Positions 34,519 to 44,377 of a stretch of DNA of 64,000 nt are shown here, piece after piece. The stretch is from positions 28,483,699 through 28,547,698 of the forward strand of contig NC_056550.1 in assembly GCF_910596095.1 (NCBI RefSeq), given 5' to 3'. A program made the position numbers and the translations under genes. Below the pieces are notes generated by a model. It was not told the origin of the DNA. It did not search any database and worked only from the letters and a program-made list of their open reading frames with translations. Every line of letters begins with the position of its first letter. The first letter of the stretch is position 1. This DNA comes from Thunnus maccoyii. Lineage: Eukaryota; Chordata; Actinopteri; Scombriformes; Scombridae.

Positions 34519-37500
34519 GGGATAGAGAAAGATCAATGCAAGTGTTTAAAGTAATTTTTATGAATCAGTGTTGATATGAATAGGTGTCTGAATGTTGTGG
34601 TGACATTTTAATGATGTATGTAGAAGGCTGACATTATACTGATCCACAGTTTCACAATGATAAAGTCACTTCACTCATTTTAGTGAAAAATTGATTAGGA
34701 CATAGTAATTTTGAACCTGAACACATCTGATTATTATAAATGGATTTTTATCTACATCTTTTATTGTTTATTCAGATTGAGTGACTGCAGTTCGTCAGAG
34801 ATCAGTTGTGCTTCTCTGGTCTCAGCTCTGAAGTCCAACCCCTCCCATCTGAGAGAGCTGCGTCTGAGTCACAACAAGCTGCAGGATTCAGACGTGAAGC
34901 AGCTGTGTGATTTTCTGGAGAGTCAACACTGTAGATTGGAGTATCTGAAGTCAGTTCACTGTCTGTCTGTTGCTATTGTTGATCTTACTTTTAACAATGA
35001 AACCTAATTTATGTATACACATAACTTACATCCATGAAGTTACTTTTCTTTTTTCCATATTTTCATTCTTTTACTATGCAAAGTGTAGTCTGTAGGTATA
35101 AAATAGGACTGATTCATTAAAAAAACTGTAGAAAATATCCACTGTTAGTCATTAAATAAATTAATGTTTATAATTTTTGGTAAAGAGTCACATCTGTATA
35201 TGAAGATCCTCTCAACTAATATCTGTTTTAAATTGATCAAGTTTACTTTTTGAAGGAGAAATATCTTGTGTATTATATTTTTAAAGTGTTTTAATAAATA
35301 ATATCTGTTCATTGATATTGATCCTTGAGAACACACACACACACACACACACACACAGAGGGACACAGATAGATCAATGCAAGTGTTTAAAGTATTGTTT
35401 ATGAATCAATGTTGATATGAATATGTGTCTGAATGTTGTGGTGATATTTGGATGTTATCTGTAGAAGGCTGACATTATGATCGTCCACAATAACACAATG
35501 ACAAAGTTACTCTACTCATTGTAGCGAAAATTGATTATGACATAATAATGTTGAACTACACATTTAAAATCTGAACATATCTGGTTGGATTATGAATGGA
35601 TTTTTATCTACCTCATTTATTCTTTATTCAGATTGTGGGACTGCAGTTTGTCGGAAATAAGCTGTGCTTCTGTGGTCTCCGCTCTGAAGTCCAACCCCTC
35701 CCATCTGAGACTGCTGGATCTAAGTAACAACAAGCTGCAAGATTCAGACGTGAAGCAACTGTGTGATTTTCTGGAGAGTCCACACTGTAGACTGGAGAGT
35801 CTGAAGTCAGTTCACTGACTGTTTCTATTGTTGATTTTAATGTTAACAATTGAACCTAATTTATGTGCACACATAACTTACTTCCCTGAAGTTAATTTCC
35901 TTTCTTCCATATTTTCATTTTTTTTACTGTACAAAGTTTAGTGTGTAGTTGTAAAAGATGATTGATTTTTTAAAAATAAAAAACAGTAGAAATTGGCCGC
36001 TGTTATTTGTTAAAGTAAAGAAATATTTATAATTTTTGTTTAAGAGTCACATCTGTATAGAGACGATCCTCTCAACTAATATCTCTTTTAAATTGATTAA
36101 CTTTACTTGCTGAAGGAGAAATATTTCTTTAATATATTCTCTAATGTGTTTTAATGAATAATATCTGATCATTGATATTGCCCCTTCGGAAAACACACAC
36201 ACATAGGGACACAGAGAGATCAATGCAGATGTTTAAAGTAATTTTTATAAATTAGTGTTGACATGAATATCTGTCTGAATGTTGTGGTGACATTTGGATG
36301 ATATCTGTAGAAGGCTGACATTATGATGATCCACAATGATACAATGATGAAGTCACTACTCATTTTAGATAAAAGCTCATTGATTAGGACATAATAATGT
36401 TGCAGTACACATTTGAAATCTGAACACATCTGATTTGATTATAAATGGATTTTAATCTACATCATTTATTCTTTATTCAGATTGAGTGAATGCAGTTTGT
36501 CAGAGATCAGCTGCGCTTCTCTGGCCTCAGCTCTGAAGTCCAACCCCTCCCGTATGAGAGAGCTGAACTTGAGTAACAACAACCTGCAGGGTTCAGGATT
36601 GAAGCTGCTGTGTGATTTTCTGGAGAGTCCACACTGTAGACTGGAGGCTTTGAGGTCAGTTCACTGACTGTCTGTTACTATTGTTAATCTTAATGTTTAA
36701 CAACTGAGCCTAATTTATGTACATACATAACTAACATCAATGAAATTCATTTTCTTTTTTCTATATTTTCATTTTTTACTGTACAAAGTTTAATCTGTAG
36801 TTACAAAAGATGATTCTTAAAAAAACTGCAGAAAATGAATGTTCAGAATTTTTGTTAAAGAGTCATATATGTATACAGAAGATCCTCTCTAATATCTGTT
36901 TTAAATTGATCAAGTTTACTTGCAGAAGGAGAAATATTCCTTTATCATATTGATCCTTCAGAACACACACACACATATCCGATCATGGTCCCTTTTGGGG
37001 ACATTACATAGAACCTGAAACCTGAACACATTTGATTGGATTATAATTTTTTTAGTTTTATTTTCATAATTTATGCTTTATTCAGATTGAGGCACTGCAG
37101 TTTGTCAGAGATCAGCTGTGCTTCTCTGGTCTCAGCTCTGAAGTCCAACCCCTCACATCTGCGAGAGCTGTGGCTGAGTGACAACAAACTGCAGCATTCA
37201 GACATGAAGCTGCTGTGTGATTTTCTGGAGAGTCCACACTGTAGACTGGAGATTCTGAGGTCAGTTCACTAACTGTCAGTTCCTATTGTTGATCTTAATG
37301 TTTAACAACTGAACCAAATATGTACATACATAACTCAGACCCATGAAATTAATTTCTTTTTATCCATATTTTATTTTTTTTACTGTACAGTTCAGTCTGT
37401 AGTTATAAAAGATGACTAATTCTTAAAGAAAATGTAGAAAATGTTCACTGTTAATTGTTAAAGTAAATTAATGTTTAGAATCTTTGGTAAAGAGTCACAT

Positions 37501-40500
37501 CTGTATACAGAAGATCCTCTCAATTAATGTCTGTTTTAAATCAATCAAGTTTACTTTATGGCGAAATATTCCTTAATTATATACTTTATTGTGTTTTAAT
37601 GAATAATGTCTGATCATTGACATTGATCCTTCAGAACACACACACAAACACACAGAGGGACACAGAGACATCAACTCGAATGTTTAAAGTGTTTTATGAA
37701 TCAGTGTTGACATGAATGGTTGTCTGAATGTTGTGGTGACATTTGGATGATATCTGTAGAAGGCTGACATTATGATAATCCACAATAACACAATGACAGT
37801 CACTCTACTCAATTTAGGGAAAAGCTCATTAATGAGGACATAGTAATGTTGAACTGCACATTTAAAACCTGAACACATCTGATTGGATTTTAAATGGATT
37901 TTTATCTACACAACGACAAACAAGAAAAGTGTTTTCCACAGGTAGATTTCTCCTGGAGATCTTTGATTTCTCTGTCATGTATTGGCTTTTTACATGTGAG
38001 CATGTGCAGGTAAAAGACCACAGACAGAGAAAGTAACAGCGGTGCAGATTTTAGAGAAAAGCTCATTGATTAGGGCATAGTAATGTTGAACTATACATTT
38101 AAACCCTGAACACGTCTAATTGGATTGTAAATTGATTTTATTTAAATAATTTATTCTTTATTCAGATTGTTGGGCTGCAGTTTGTCAGAGATCAGCTGTG
38201 CTTCTCTGTACTCAGCTCTGAAGTCCAACCCCTCCCATCTGAGAGAGCTGAATCTGAGTAACAACGAGCTTCAGGATTCAGGAGTGAAGTTGTTGTGTGA
38301 TTTTCTGAAGAGTCCACACTGTAGACTGGAGTATCTGAGGTCAGACACCATTTTTTTCTTCTGTGCTGAGATTAACAAGATGTGAAAGATGTGGTGATAC
38401 TAAACTGCAGACTTAAAGCTGATATTATGCTGATCCACACTGTTATTAGAAAAGTCTATATTCTTCTTTAGTGGTTTATTCCATTGACTGTGTCAGAGTA
38501 ATGTTGAGCTGCACATTTAAAACTTTAATATAACAAGAAAAATCCTACACTGGACAATTCACTCTGAACCTCTATAACACTGTTTTTTGTCTTGTATATT
38601 TGATAGTTATTAACCTGTATCCTGTTGGGTTCAGGTCTTTGGAGTTTCTAAATTTCAGGGCTGGACAAAAAATGGATTTCCTGATTATTATTTGAAGGAT
38701 CAGTAATCGGTTCTTGAAATCCAGAGATCAATCTTTGCATTGTGCCTTTACTCAGTAAACATGTGTACATGTGTACTGTGTTGTGTGTATGCAGTGGTTA
38801 CTTGCTGTAAATGGTTCAGTTGGAGCAGGATGATGTGTAAAATGTTTACTTTGTTTAATTTTCCCACCAACTAATAAACTCATGACAACACTGGTGTTAC
38901 CAGTTACACCGGACATTTTACAAATTAAGATATTCATCAATGACACTCATCCATTGAGCACTTACTTTGATCTTTAACATTAGATTTTTAGTTTAGTTAT
39001 TCCCCTTATTTAAGAGTTAGTGACGGCAGGCTTCAGGCTGCTGCCAGCGAGTTGTCCTCCATATACATATACAGCTGGGCTGCGGTGCACACAGACAGGG
39101 ATGAGCCAGAGGACGACTGCTGCTTAGAACTGGAGCAACTTGCCTGCCATTCGGAGGGAGACATACCAAGAGCAGGCTGAGCAGGCAGAGAGTGGGAGAG
39201 TTGTTGCTGAAAACAAGCACAGAGACCCGGGGAGACATGAGAGCAGCTGCTTGCTAACAGATAGCGTTATGTTTGTTTACAGCAGCAGGACAGAGAACAG
39301 ACATCCCACTCTGCTACTTTTTGCTGCAACTCTGCTGCTGCAGACACTCCTGGAGCAGACACTGCCAGTTTATAATTATGGCGTCTGTCGTCCAACTAAG
39401 TATTGATAACACACTTGATACTTTACGAATTGGAGTTTTTTTATTTGAAAAATGTGGGCACTGATACACGTTTAAAAAAAAGGGGGGTTGTTTCCATAGA
39501 AAAAGCAAAGCTATGGTATGGGCAGTGTACAAGTAATGTAATATGTCCCAACACCATGTAACACCGGTAACACTGACTACCGCAGCAAACCTAGTCTCTA
39601 CATGCTGGGGAGCTAACACCAGCCAGCAGCTTTCTGCAGGTATCAGACTGACACAAATACTTATGTTGACATGAGCAGACTTTCAGTTTCTGCTGTCTGT
39701 GCTCAAACTGATAAAGTTGAAACAACAGGTAGTGACAGTCCATGTGTTGTTTCATGGCATAGCATTGTTTTTTTTTAAAAATGTGCATAATGATGAAGCC
39801 CTTGCAAGTGATCAGTGGTGGGTAGAGTACTGAAAATCTATACTCAAGTAAACGTACAATTATTCCCATAAAAAATGACTCAAGTAAAAGTGAGAATTAA
39901 CATTTGAGAAACTTACTTAAGTTAAAGTAAAAAAAGTACCTGGTTAATAAATTATTCAAAGCACAAGTTATTTTCCATTTTAATATTTTTAGGGTGTACA
40001 GGCCAGTGCAAAATAATGAAAAAGCAGCACTTGTTGAAAAACCATTTTGTAATGATGTAGAGCAGGTAGGTCAATCAAACAAATAAGGATAACCTATACA
40101 ATTGAAATATAAACAACTTGACCACAGTCTACACTCAATCCCCACATTTAGAGCAAAGTAGAAGAGTAGAAGTACAGTTTAAAAAAAGGAACATGAAAAA
40201 TACTTGTTCCTTTAAAAATAAAGAAAAAAAATGTAATATTAATTGGAGCTCTTTTTTCACTGTTTGTATTTGACAGTTTCAAACTGCATCCTGTTGGGTT
40301 CAGCTGTTTGGAGTTTCCATTTTCTAAACTTCTACATTCAAAACTTTTTTCAGCTCTGAACAGATTATGGATCATTGAATGATTTCAAGCATGAACTTTA
40401 TCTTCTAAAGTGACACAGTTTATTCTTTATTCAGATTGAGGTCCTGCAGTTTGTCAGAGATCAGCTGTGCTTCTCTGGCCTCAGCTCTGAAGTCCAACCC

Positions 40501-41580
40501 CTCTCATCTGAGAGACCTGGATCTGAGAGACAACAATCTGCGGGATTCAGACATGAAGCTGCTGTTGAATCTTAAGAAGAGTCCACACTGTAGACTGGAG
40601 TATCTGAGGTCAGTAGAGCGTTCGAGCCAGTCTGTTCTGGTTTCAGCAGTATTGTATTAAACACAGTTAGAATCAAAGCAAAGATCCAGTATTTCCTGGT
40701 GAACCTCCAACCTTCTCAGTGGCTGCTTTCCCCAGTGAAGCTGTGAGAGGATACCAATCAGATCAGCCAGAAGCTTTTTGTGATCATGTGTTTGAGTAGA
40801 TGTGAAGATGATGTTGTGTTGATGTCTGCAGGAAATAAAATTGGATTACAGCTGACAGCTTTACTAGAGACAGTGGCCCTCATCATCAGTCATACCATCA
40901 AATCTAATTTGATAGTGTTTGTTCTCTCATTTCAACACTAAAGAATTGATCAGTTTATCTTTGTCTCTTTGTCAGATAACAGTCTGACTGAAGCCTGCAA
41001 ATCACTACGAACCATCATTAGTTTAGTTTACTTACTTATTCCACCTCAAAAACATCGCCCGTCCCCGTCCATCTCTCTCCTTCTCAGCCGCAGAAACTCT
41101 TAATCCATGCATTCATCACTTCCAGACTGGACTGTTGCAATAGCATCCTCTATGGTACATCCTCCAAAATCCTCAATAAACTCCAATATATTCAGAATTC
41201 TGCTGCATGTCTACTTACCCACACCTGTACTGGCGACCACATCACACCAGTCCTACAAAACCTCTATTGGCTCCCTGTCCCCTCAGCACTTTATTTCCTC
41301 TGTGTACTTCAGTGAAATCTAAACAGACTTGATACCAAAAGTCTGTGCAGGTCTGTGAGCTTGGAGCTCAGTGTGTTCACTCCAAATTGTTACATGAGAG
41401 CTGAAAGGAAACTGGCTACGCTGCACAGCTGTTCCACTTCTGGTCTGAACAGGACTGAAGTCCCTGCTGCTCTTTATACTGGATGTGCTGTATCACTGAC
41501 TGACAGCTGATGAAGTAAGTCTCACTAAACACTGATTTATGACTACTGTTGTTTCTTCTTCTCTCATCAGCTGGAAGTGA
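23863..41580 (+). CDS. PYD-FISNA-NACHT-LRR protein, NLRC3/NLRP-like teleost NLR
   Basis: I assemble 13 exons: 23863-24133, 25686-27528, ten LRR exons (listed separately) and 41571-41580. They sum to 3867 nt, 1288 aa plus stop, with every junction in frame. Order: pyrin domain (1-90), FISNA (about 91-165), NACHT with Walker A GVAGVGKT (about 187-194) and Walker [11 protein letters not shown] (about 259-268), winged-helix region, then ten LRR doublets. Such proteins are cytosolic sensors; a PYD suggests ASC-type inflammasome signalling, which is inference. No B30.2 exon was found, and the terminal exon adds only SWK. The start used is the ATG of the PYD exon because the upstream peptide exon has a stop. 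The gene sits where mammals have SRSF2. Confidence 0.85.
24134..25685 (+). other. NLR intron between PYD and FISNA-NACHT exons
   Basis: No coding sequence is visible. The stretch 24700-25560 contains CCCAGGTAGATTTCTCCTGG and GATTTCTCTG segments that recur in LRR introns at 32325 and 37940, so intron sequence has been copied around within this gene. Confidence 0.4.
25686..27528 (+). CDS. FISNA-NACHT exon of the block 1 NLR gene
   Basis: A single 1843-bp exon. It opens with [18 protein letters not shown] (FISNA) and [15 protein letters not shown]. It continues through [21 protein letters not shown] (Walker A), [10 protein letters not shown] (Walker B) and [13 protein letters not shown] (sensor 1 region). 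The C-terminal part has [15 protein letters not shown] and [16 protein letters not shown]. The acceptor is CAGCAG (two in-frame choices) and the donor is CTCA then GTAAGT. A 57-bp in-frame tandem duplication lies at 26636-26749. Confidence 0.93.
27905..28205 (+). mobile_element. Tc1/mariner element remnant
   Basis: It starts with CAGTGCTGCTTGAAAGTTTG, a known Tc1-type terminus. It then jumps to a transposase C-terminal piece reading [20 protein letters not shown], which matches the Tc1 KYGGGSIM-W-CF block. An internal deletion and a stop make it inactive. It lies in the NLR intron before the first LRR exon. Confidence 0.75.
28200..28400. mobile_element. Short inverted-repeat element, Harbinger-like ends
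   Basis: The left part is GGGGCCTGTTTTAGAAAGCA followed by ACAAACTCTGAGT. Further AACTCAGAGTTTTCGG, CAACTCTGAGTATGTTCACT and ACTCTGAGTTAA motifs pair as inverted repeats. This ACTCTGAGT-rich pattern is common in fish. The superfamily call is uncertain. Confidence 0.4.
28955..30030 (-). mobile_element. Retroelement fragment with gag-like reading frame (DIRS/Ngaro-like, tentative)
   Basis: A minus-strand frame (28955-29317) reads [20 protein letters not shown] then [18 protein letters not shown]. This acidic pattern resembles the amino end of gag-like proteins in fish DIRS/Ngaro retroelements. Upstream on the same strand (29820-30030) is sequence rich in GACGCAGGCGTCA-like words and a CCAAT core, which could be the element's 5' terminal region. 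No reverse transcriptase or recombinase follows, so it is truncated. The assignment is from memory and weak. Confidence 0.35.
30391..30567 (+). CDS. LRR exon 1 of the NLR gene
   Basis: A 177-bp exon, one codon longer than the others. It reads [20 protein letters not shown] and [19 protein letters not shown]. It is the most diverged LRR doublet and carries the AG-ACTTTCTCAC start typical of the first LRR exon in this family. Confidence 0.88.
31503..31676 (+). CDS. LRR exon 2 of the NLR gene
   Basis: A 174-bp in-phase exon after TTTATTCAG, reading [20 protein letters not shown] then [20 protein letters not shown]. It ends CTGGG before GTCAGT, so the junction codon is GGA (Gly) rather than the usual Arg. 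Confidence 0.9.
32956..33129 (+). CDS. LRR exon 3 of the NLR gene
   Basis: A 174-bp in-phase exon reading [20 protein letters not shown] and [20 protein letters not shown]. The donor is GTCTGA. The following intron resembles that after exon 9 rather than the others. Confidence 0.9.
33940..34113 (+). CDS. LRR exon 4 of the NLR gene
   Basis: A 174-bp in-phase exon reading [20 protein letters not shown] and [20 protein letters not shown]. The upstream intron (33838-33939) is nearly identical to that before LRR exon 2, showing joint copying of intron and exon. Confidence 0.9.
34448..34517 (+). repeat. (CA)n microsatellite in the LRR4-LRR5 intron
   Basis: About 34 CA units. Shorter CA runs stand at the same position after GATATTGATCCTTCA in other LRR introns (32031, 35330, 36190, 36963, 37635), so the repeat was inherited through the exon-intron duplications. 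Confidence 0.95.
34776..34949 (+). CDS. LRR exon 5 of the NLR gene
   Basis: A 174-bp in-phase exon reading [20 protein letters not shown] and [20 protein letters not shown]. It ends CTGAA before GTCAGT (Lys at the junction). Confidence 0.9.
35632..35805 (+). CDS. LRR exon 6 of the NLR gene
   Basis: A 174-bp in-phase exon reading [20 protein letters not shown] and [20 protein letters not shown]. It shares the VKQLC and CTGAA end with exon 5, its closest sister. Confidence 0.9.
36481..36654 (+). CDS. LRR exon 7 of the NLR gene
   Basis: A 174-bp in-phase exon reading [20 protein letters not shown] and [20 protein letters not shown]. The acceptor context is TTTATTCAG, as in its sisters. Confidence 0.9.
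37086..37259 (+). CDS. LRR exon 8 of the NLR gene
   Basis: A 174-bp in-phase exon reading [20 protein letters not shown] and [20 protein letters not shown]. The intron before it is the shortest in the array (about 430 bp). Confidence 0.9.
38166..38339 (+). CDS. LRR exon 9 of the NLR gene
   Basis: A 174-bp in-phase exon reading [20 protein letters not shown] and [20 protein letters not shown]. It is followed by a long intron (about 2.1 kb) with unrelated insertions. Confidence 0.9.
38640..40160. other. Insertions within the LRR9-LRR10 intron
   Basis: About 38655-39620 is non-coding and unlike the other LRR introns, so it is probably one or more transposon remnants of unknown type. At 39817-39960 the sequence AGTGGTGGGTAGAGTACTGA with repeated ACTCAAGTAAA motifs matches a common fish interspersed repeat. 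Confidence 0.4.
40435..40608 (+). CDS. LRR exon 10 (last) of the NLR gene
   Basis: A 174-bp in-phase exon reading [20 protein letters not shown] and [20 protein letters not shown]. It is the counterpart of the only LRR exon kept in block 2 (50736-50909), with which it shares the [17 protein letters not shown] ending. Confidence 0.9.
41035..41290 (+). mobile_element. L2-like reverse transcriptase remnant
   Basis: Across two frames it reads [18 protein letters not shown], then [20 protein letters not shown] and [13 protein letters not shown]. This is the conserved C-terminal RT block of fish L2-type LINEs. It is frameshifted and lacks both ends. It lies in the last NLR intron and is absent from block 2 at the matching place. 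Confidence 0.7.
41571..41580 (+). CDS. Terminal coding exon of the NLR gene
   Basis: After CTCTCATCAG the exon gives C-TGG-AAG-TGA, which completes the LRR10 junction codon and adds Trp-Lys-stop. Block 2 has the same exon at 51898-51907. The 3' UTR follows. The exon is short, so this end is inferred from frame and paralogy. Confidence 0.5.
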
Positions 41581-41714
41581 TGATCTCTGTAAGAGTGTGA
41601 GTGAACATCCAGGAGTGTGTGTTGAGAGAGGATCAGCTGTATCCTGATGATCAACCTGGACCAGAGTCTGGATCTGGATTTTGTCATTTTCACTTAAGTG
41701 AACCCTTAAGTGAA

Positions 41715-42205
41715 AACCCTAACCCTCGAAAATATCCTCTATACAAGATTGCACCAGACCATTTCATCACACTAGCTTTGGGCAGTCAGCTTTCTCTGTG
41801 AAAGTCACAACTCAGTGGAATGCCCTACCTGATGATATGAAGAGCTGCAGTTCCATCAATACATTTAAGGCCAAATTAAAAAAATCTACTAAAGACCACT
41901 CAGATCTGTGATCACTGAATCTAAACTTCATCTATGGTCTTCTCCTTAGCGCAGGTAGTCTTGCTTTTAATTTGACAAGTTTACATTATTAATTTCTAAT
42001 TGACATTGTGGGTGTATGTGATGTGCTGTTGTGTGTAGCTTTGTATTTTCTATGGTGTGTTCTGTGTATTTTTTGCTTTGTACTGTTGTGCTGTTGTATG
42101 TTTTGATTGTGGGAGACCGCAGATGTAAATTAGCTTTGAGCTAACTCTGGTGCAGTGCATCTTTTATATTAAAAACTGTACACTGTCCCAATAAATAAAT
42201 ACAAT
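41715..42205 (+). mobile_element. Non-LTR retrotransposon C-terminus and 3' UTR at the block boundary
   Basis: The frame reads QSAFSVKVTTQWNALPDDMK and SINTFKAKLKKSTKDH to a stop at about 41910. This is the usual end of a fish LINE reverse transcriptase protein. The 3' UTR runs to AATAAATAAAT near 42190. It falls between the NLR 3' UTR and the start of block 2. Confidence 0.65.
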
Positions 42206-42207
42206 CA

Positions 42208-42546
42208 ACCAATGATTATTTTCATTATCGATTTAATCTGTTTATTATTTCCTTGATTAATCAATTAGTTGTTTGGTCCAGAAAATGCTGAAATTGTCGA
42301 TTACTGGTTCCCAAAGCCAGAGATGATGTCCTCAAATGTTTTATTTTGTCCACAACCCAAAGATATTCAGTTTACTGTCATAGAGTACCGAAGAAACCAG
42401 AAAATATTAACATTTAAGAAGCTGGAATCAGAGAATTTGGATGTTTTTTTTCTTAAAACATGACTAAAAATGATTAATCAAATATCAAAATAGTTGGCGA
42501 TCAATTTAATAGTTGACAACTAATTAACTGATTGTTGCAGCTCTAA
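42208..42546. mobile_element. MITE family 1, near-complete copy (block 2)
   Basis: The body ATGATTATTTTCATTATCGA through GACAACTAATTAACTGATTG ends GTTGCAGCTCT at 42535-42545. It parallels the truncated copy at 15044-15256 before mettl23 exon 2, but this one keeps the right end. Confidence 0.7.
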
Positions 42547-42832
42547 ACTGGATAATCTAAAAGAGATTTGAATAATTGATTATCAAAATTGTCAGTTATT
42601 TTTCTGTTGATCAATTAATCGACTAATCCTTTCATCTCTGATTTTAATGTATCAACATTCTGCATTGTGGATAATACATATAAGCTGATTTCAGAAGATG
42701 CCAACTGTTCATATATTGTCTTGTATCTTGAACTGGTCTCGCACATTTTTGATGTGATATGCAATTAAGGCATCCTTAAATAGCTGAATGTGATGTTTTA
42801 TTATCATGCATCATTTCACGGTAAACTGTGAC

Positions 42833-43310
42833 AGTCCCTCTCAGGTTCTGGATTCACAGTACCGTATGTATGTGTGGCCCTGTGCATTGGTGCTGGCTCA
42901 GTATCTGTGAACACAATGAGAGGACCTGAGAGACAGGATGGTGCTGGAGGTGAGACAGATCTGAGCTGACATCTTAAACAAGGAGCTTGAACTTTCACAA
43001 CATGATGGACATTTTTTCTCTCTGCAGCTTGGTGCAGGTGTGAGTCCAGGTGTGATGGCAGCCAGGTGCAGTGCAAAGGTGGTCCTGTCTGCCTCAACAT
43101 AATCATTCCTCCTGCTCATTCTGACCATTAGAAGATCCCCTCATATTGCACTTACAATGTAAGTGATGGGGGACAAAATCCACAGTCCTCCTTCTGTGCA
43201 AAAATGGATTTAAAAGTTTATCTGAAGCTAATATGAAGCTTCAGTGTCCAAATGAGTCAAATCAAGTAGGTATCTTTTAACATTGCAGTCTTTTTGCCAA
43301 AGTCCATTCT
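42833..43310 (+). pseudogene. mettl23: mettl23 partial duplicate, non-functional
   Basis: It matches mettl23 exon 2 (42845-42949), intron 2, and the first part of exon 3 (from 43028), then switches at about 43092 to sequence of mettl23 intron 4 (17236 onward, CCTCAACATAATCATTCCTC). Introns are kept, so it arose by DNA duplication and not by retroposition. Exon 2 carries TGG to TGA at the LAQYLW tryptophan. Exon 3 has lost a codon-scale piece (GVSPGVMAA against GVSLPGVVAA). Exons 1, 4 and 5 are absent. Confidence 0.9.
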
Positions 43311-44289
43311 CTTTTCGGATGACTTTACACGACTCTATATGTGAGTAAGATGAATCGTCATGTTTGAGAACAGCTGTTTGTCTTTGTCTTCGTTGATCCT
43401 TTGTGTCCATAAAAATGCTTGACTTTTACTCAGAATAAAATGTATAAATTAAAATTCCTTTTGACTGAAAACGTTCTGAAACAAGCATAATTTCCACTGG
43501 GGATGCATGAGGGGACATGTTTTATTGTTTCAGGTTGCTTTTCTTTCTGCCGTTACTCTGAACATAGTTTTTTTTACTTTTCTGTTCTTCTAAACTGTTC
43601 TGAGTTTATCAAAATATTGATGTGCTCATCTGAGGCTCCTTTAGTTACTAATGTGAGCTCAAAGCAATGAGCATAAGGAGCTGCAGTGAATGGAGTAACG
43701 AGTGACTTATTTTGTTGTGGGTTCTGCTTCTCAAATGTCACTACCTTATTCATTGAGGTTGTTAAGAACAGAAGGCTGCAGCTCAGGAGGTAGAGCGGGT
43801 TGTCCACTAGCAGGGCTCGGGGTTCAATCCCCAGCTCTTCCTGTCCATGTGTCAAAGTGCGCTTGAGCAACACACTGAACATTTATAAGTGCAGTCCATT
43901 TACCATTTGCTGGGGCTGTATGCAACCCCGCAGATGCTACTCAGGGCTGAAAAATATGTTGCCAATGTTGTTTTTTTAATGAGATTTATTTATCAGCATC
44001 AGGTTTTTATAACTATTTTCAGTAGGGTTACAATACAGAGCTTTACACAGTAGTTCTGTTATACTATCATTATTATGGAAAGCACAAGACCAAATTTTGT
44101 TTTCATTTGTTTGTTTCTATTTTTTCACATCATAACGCTCTTAAATGTTAGAGGTCTGTGAAGTTGTTTCAGAGTAGATGGTGGATGGCAGCAGCACAGA
44201 GACAGAGGAGAGCATCTGTTTTACAATGTCTCTATATCATTGGTCACAATGGAAAATATGTTATCCTCAGAAGCTGCTGCTGCTTCCAG
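43310..44289. other. Spacer in block 2 without block 1 counterpart
   Basis: This stretch takes the place of the mettl23 exon 5 region and flank. Apart from the SINE at 43773-43905 nothing recognisable is present. Confidence 0.4.
43773..43905 (+). mobile_element. tRNA-derived SINE, internally shortened
   Basis: It begins AGGCTGCAGCTCAGGAGGTA with an A-box-like TAGAGCGGGTT and a B-box GGTTCAATCCCC. It continues GTGTCAAAGTGCGCTTGAGC and ends AGTGCAGTCCATTTACCATT. This is the standard head and tail of a common teleost SINE with part of the body deleted. Confidence 0.7.
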
Positions 44290-44377
44290 CTGTAGTCTCC
44301 AACACACTTCTGTTAGGATGTTCCGAAGTGGCAAGTACCATGCCTTGAGGCTGAAGCCAAAACAGCAGGGTTAAGCT

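Noticed and set aside
30391-40608. LRR repeats as separate small genes or a CRISPR-like array
   Set aside because: They are spaced exons with consistent GT/AG sites and phase that join into one NLR frame. Spacing is far too long for CRISPR.
43795-43830. Possible tRNA gene (A- and B-box-like motifs)
   Set aside because: There is no cloverleaf with matching acceptor stem, and the downstream body and tail match a teleost tRNA-derived SINE.
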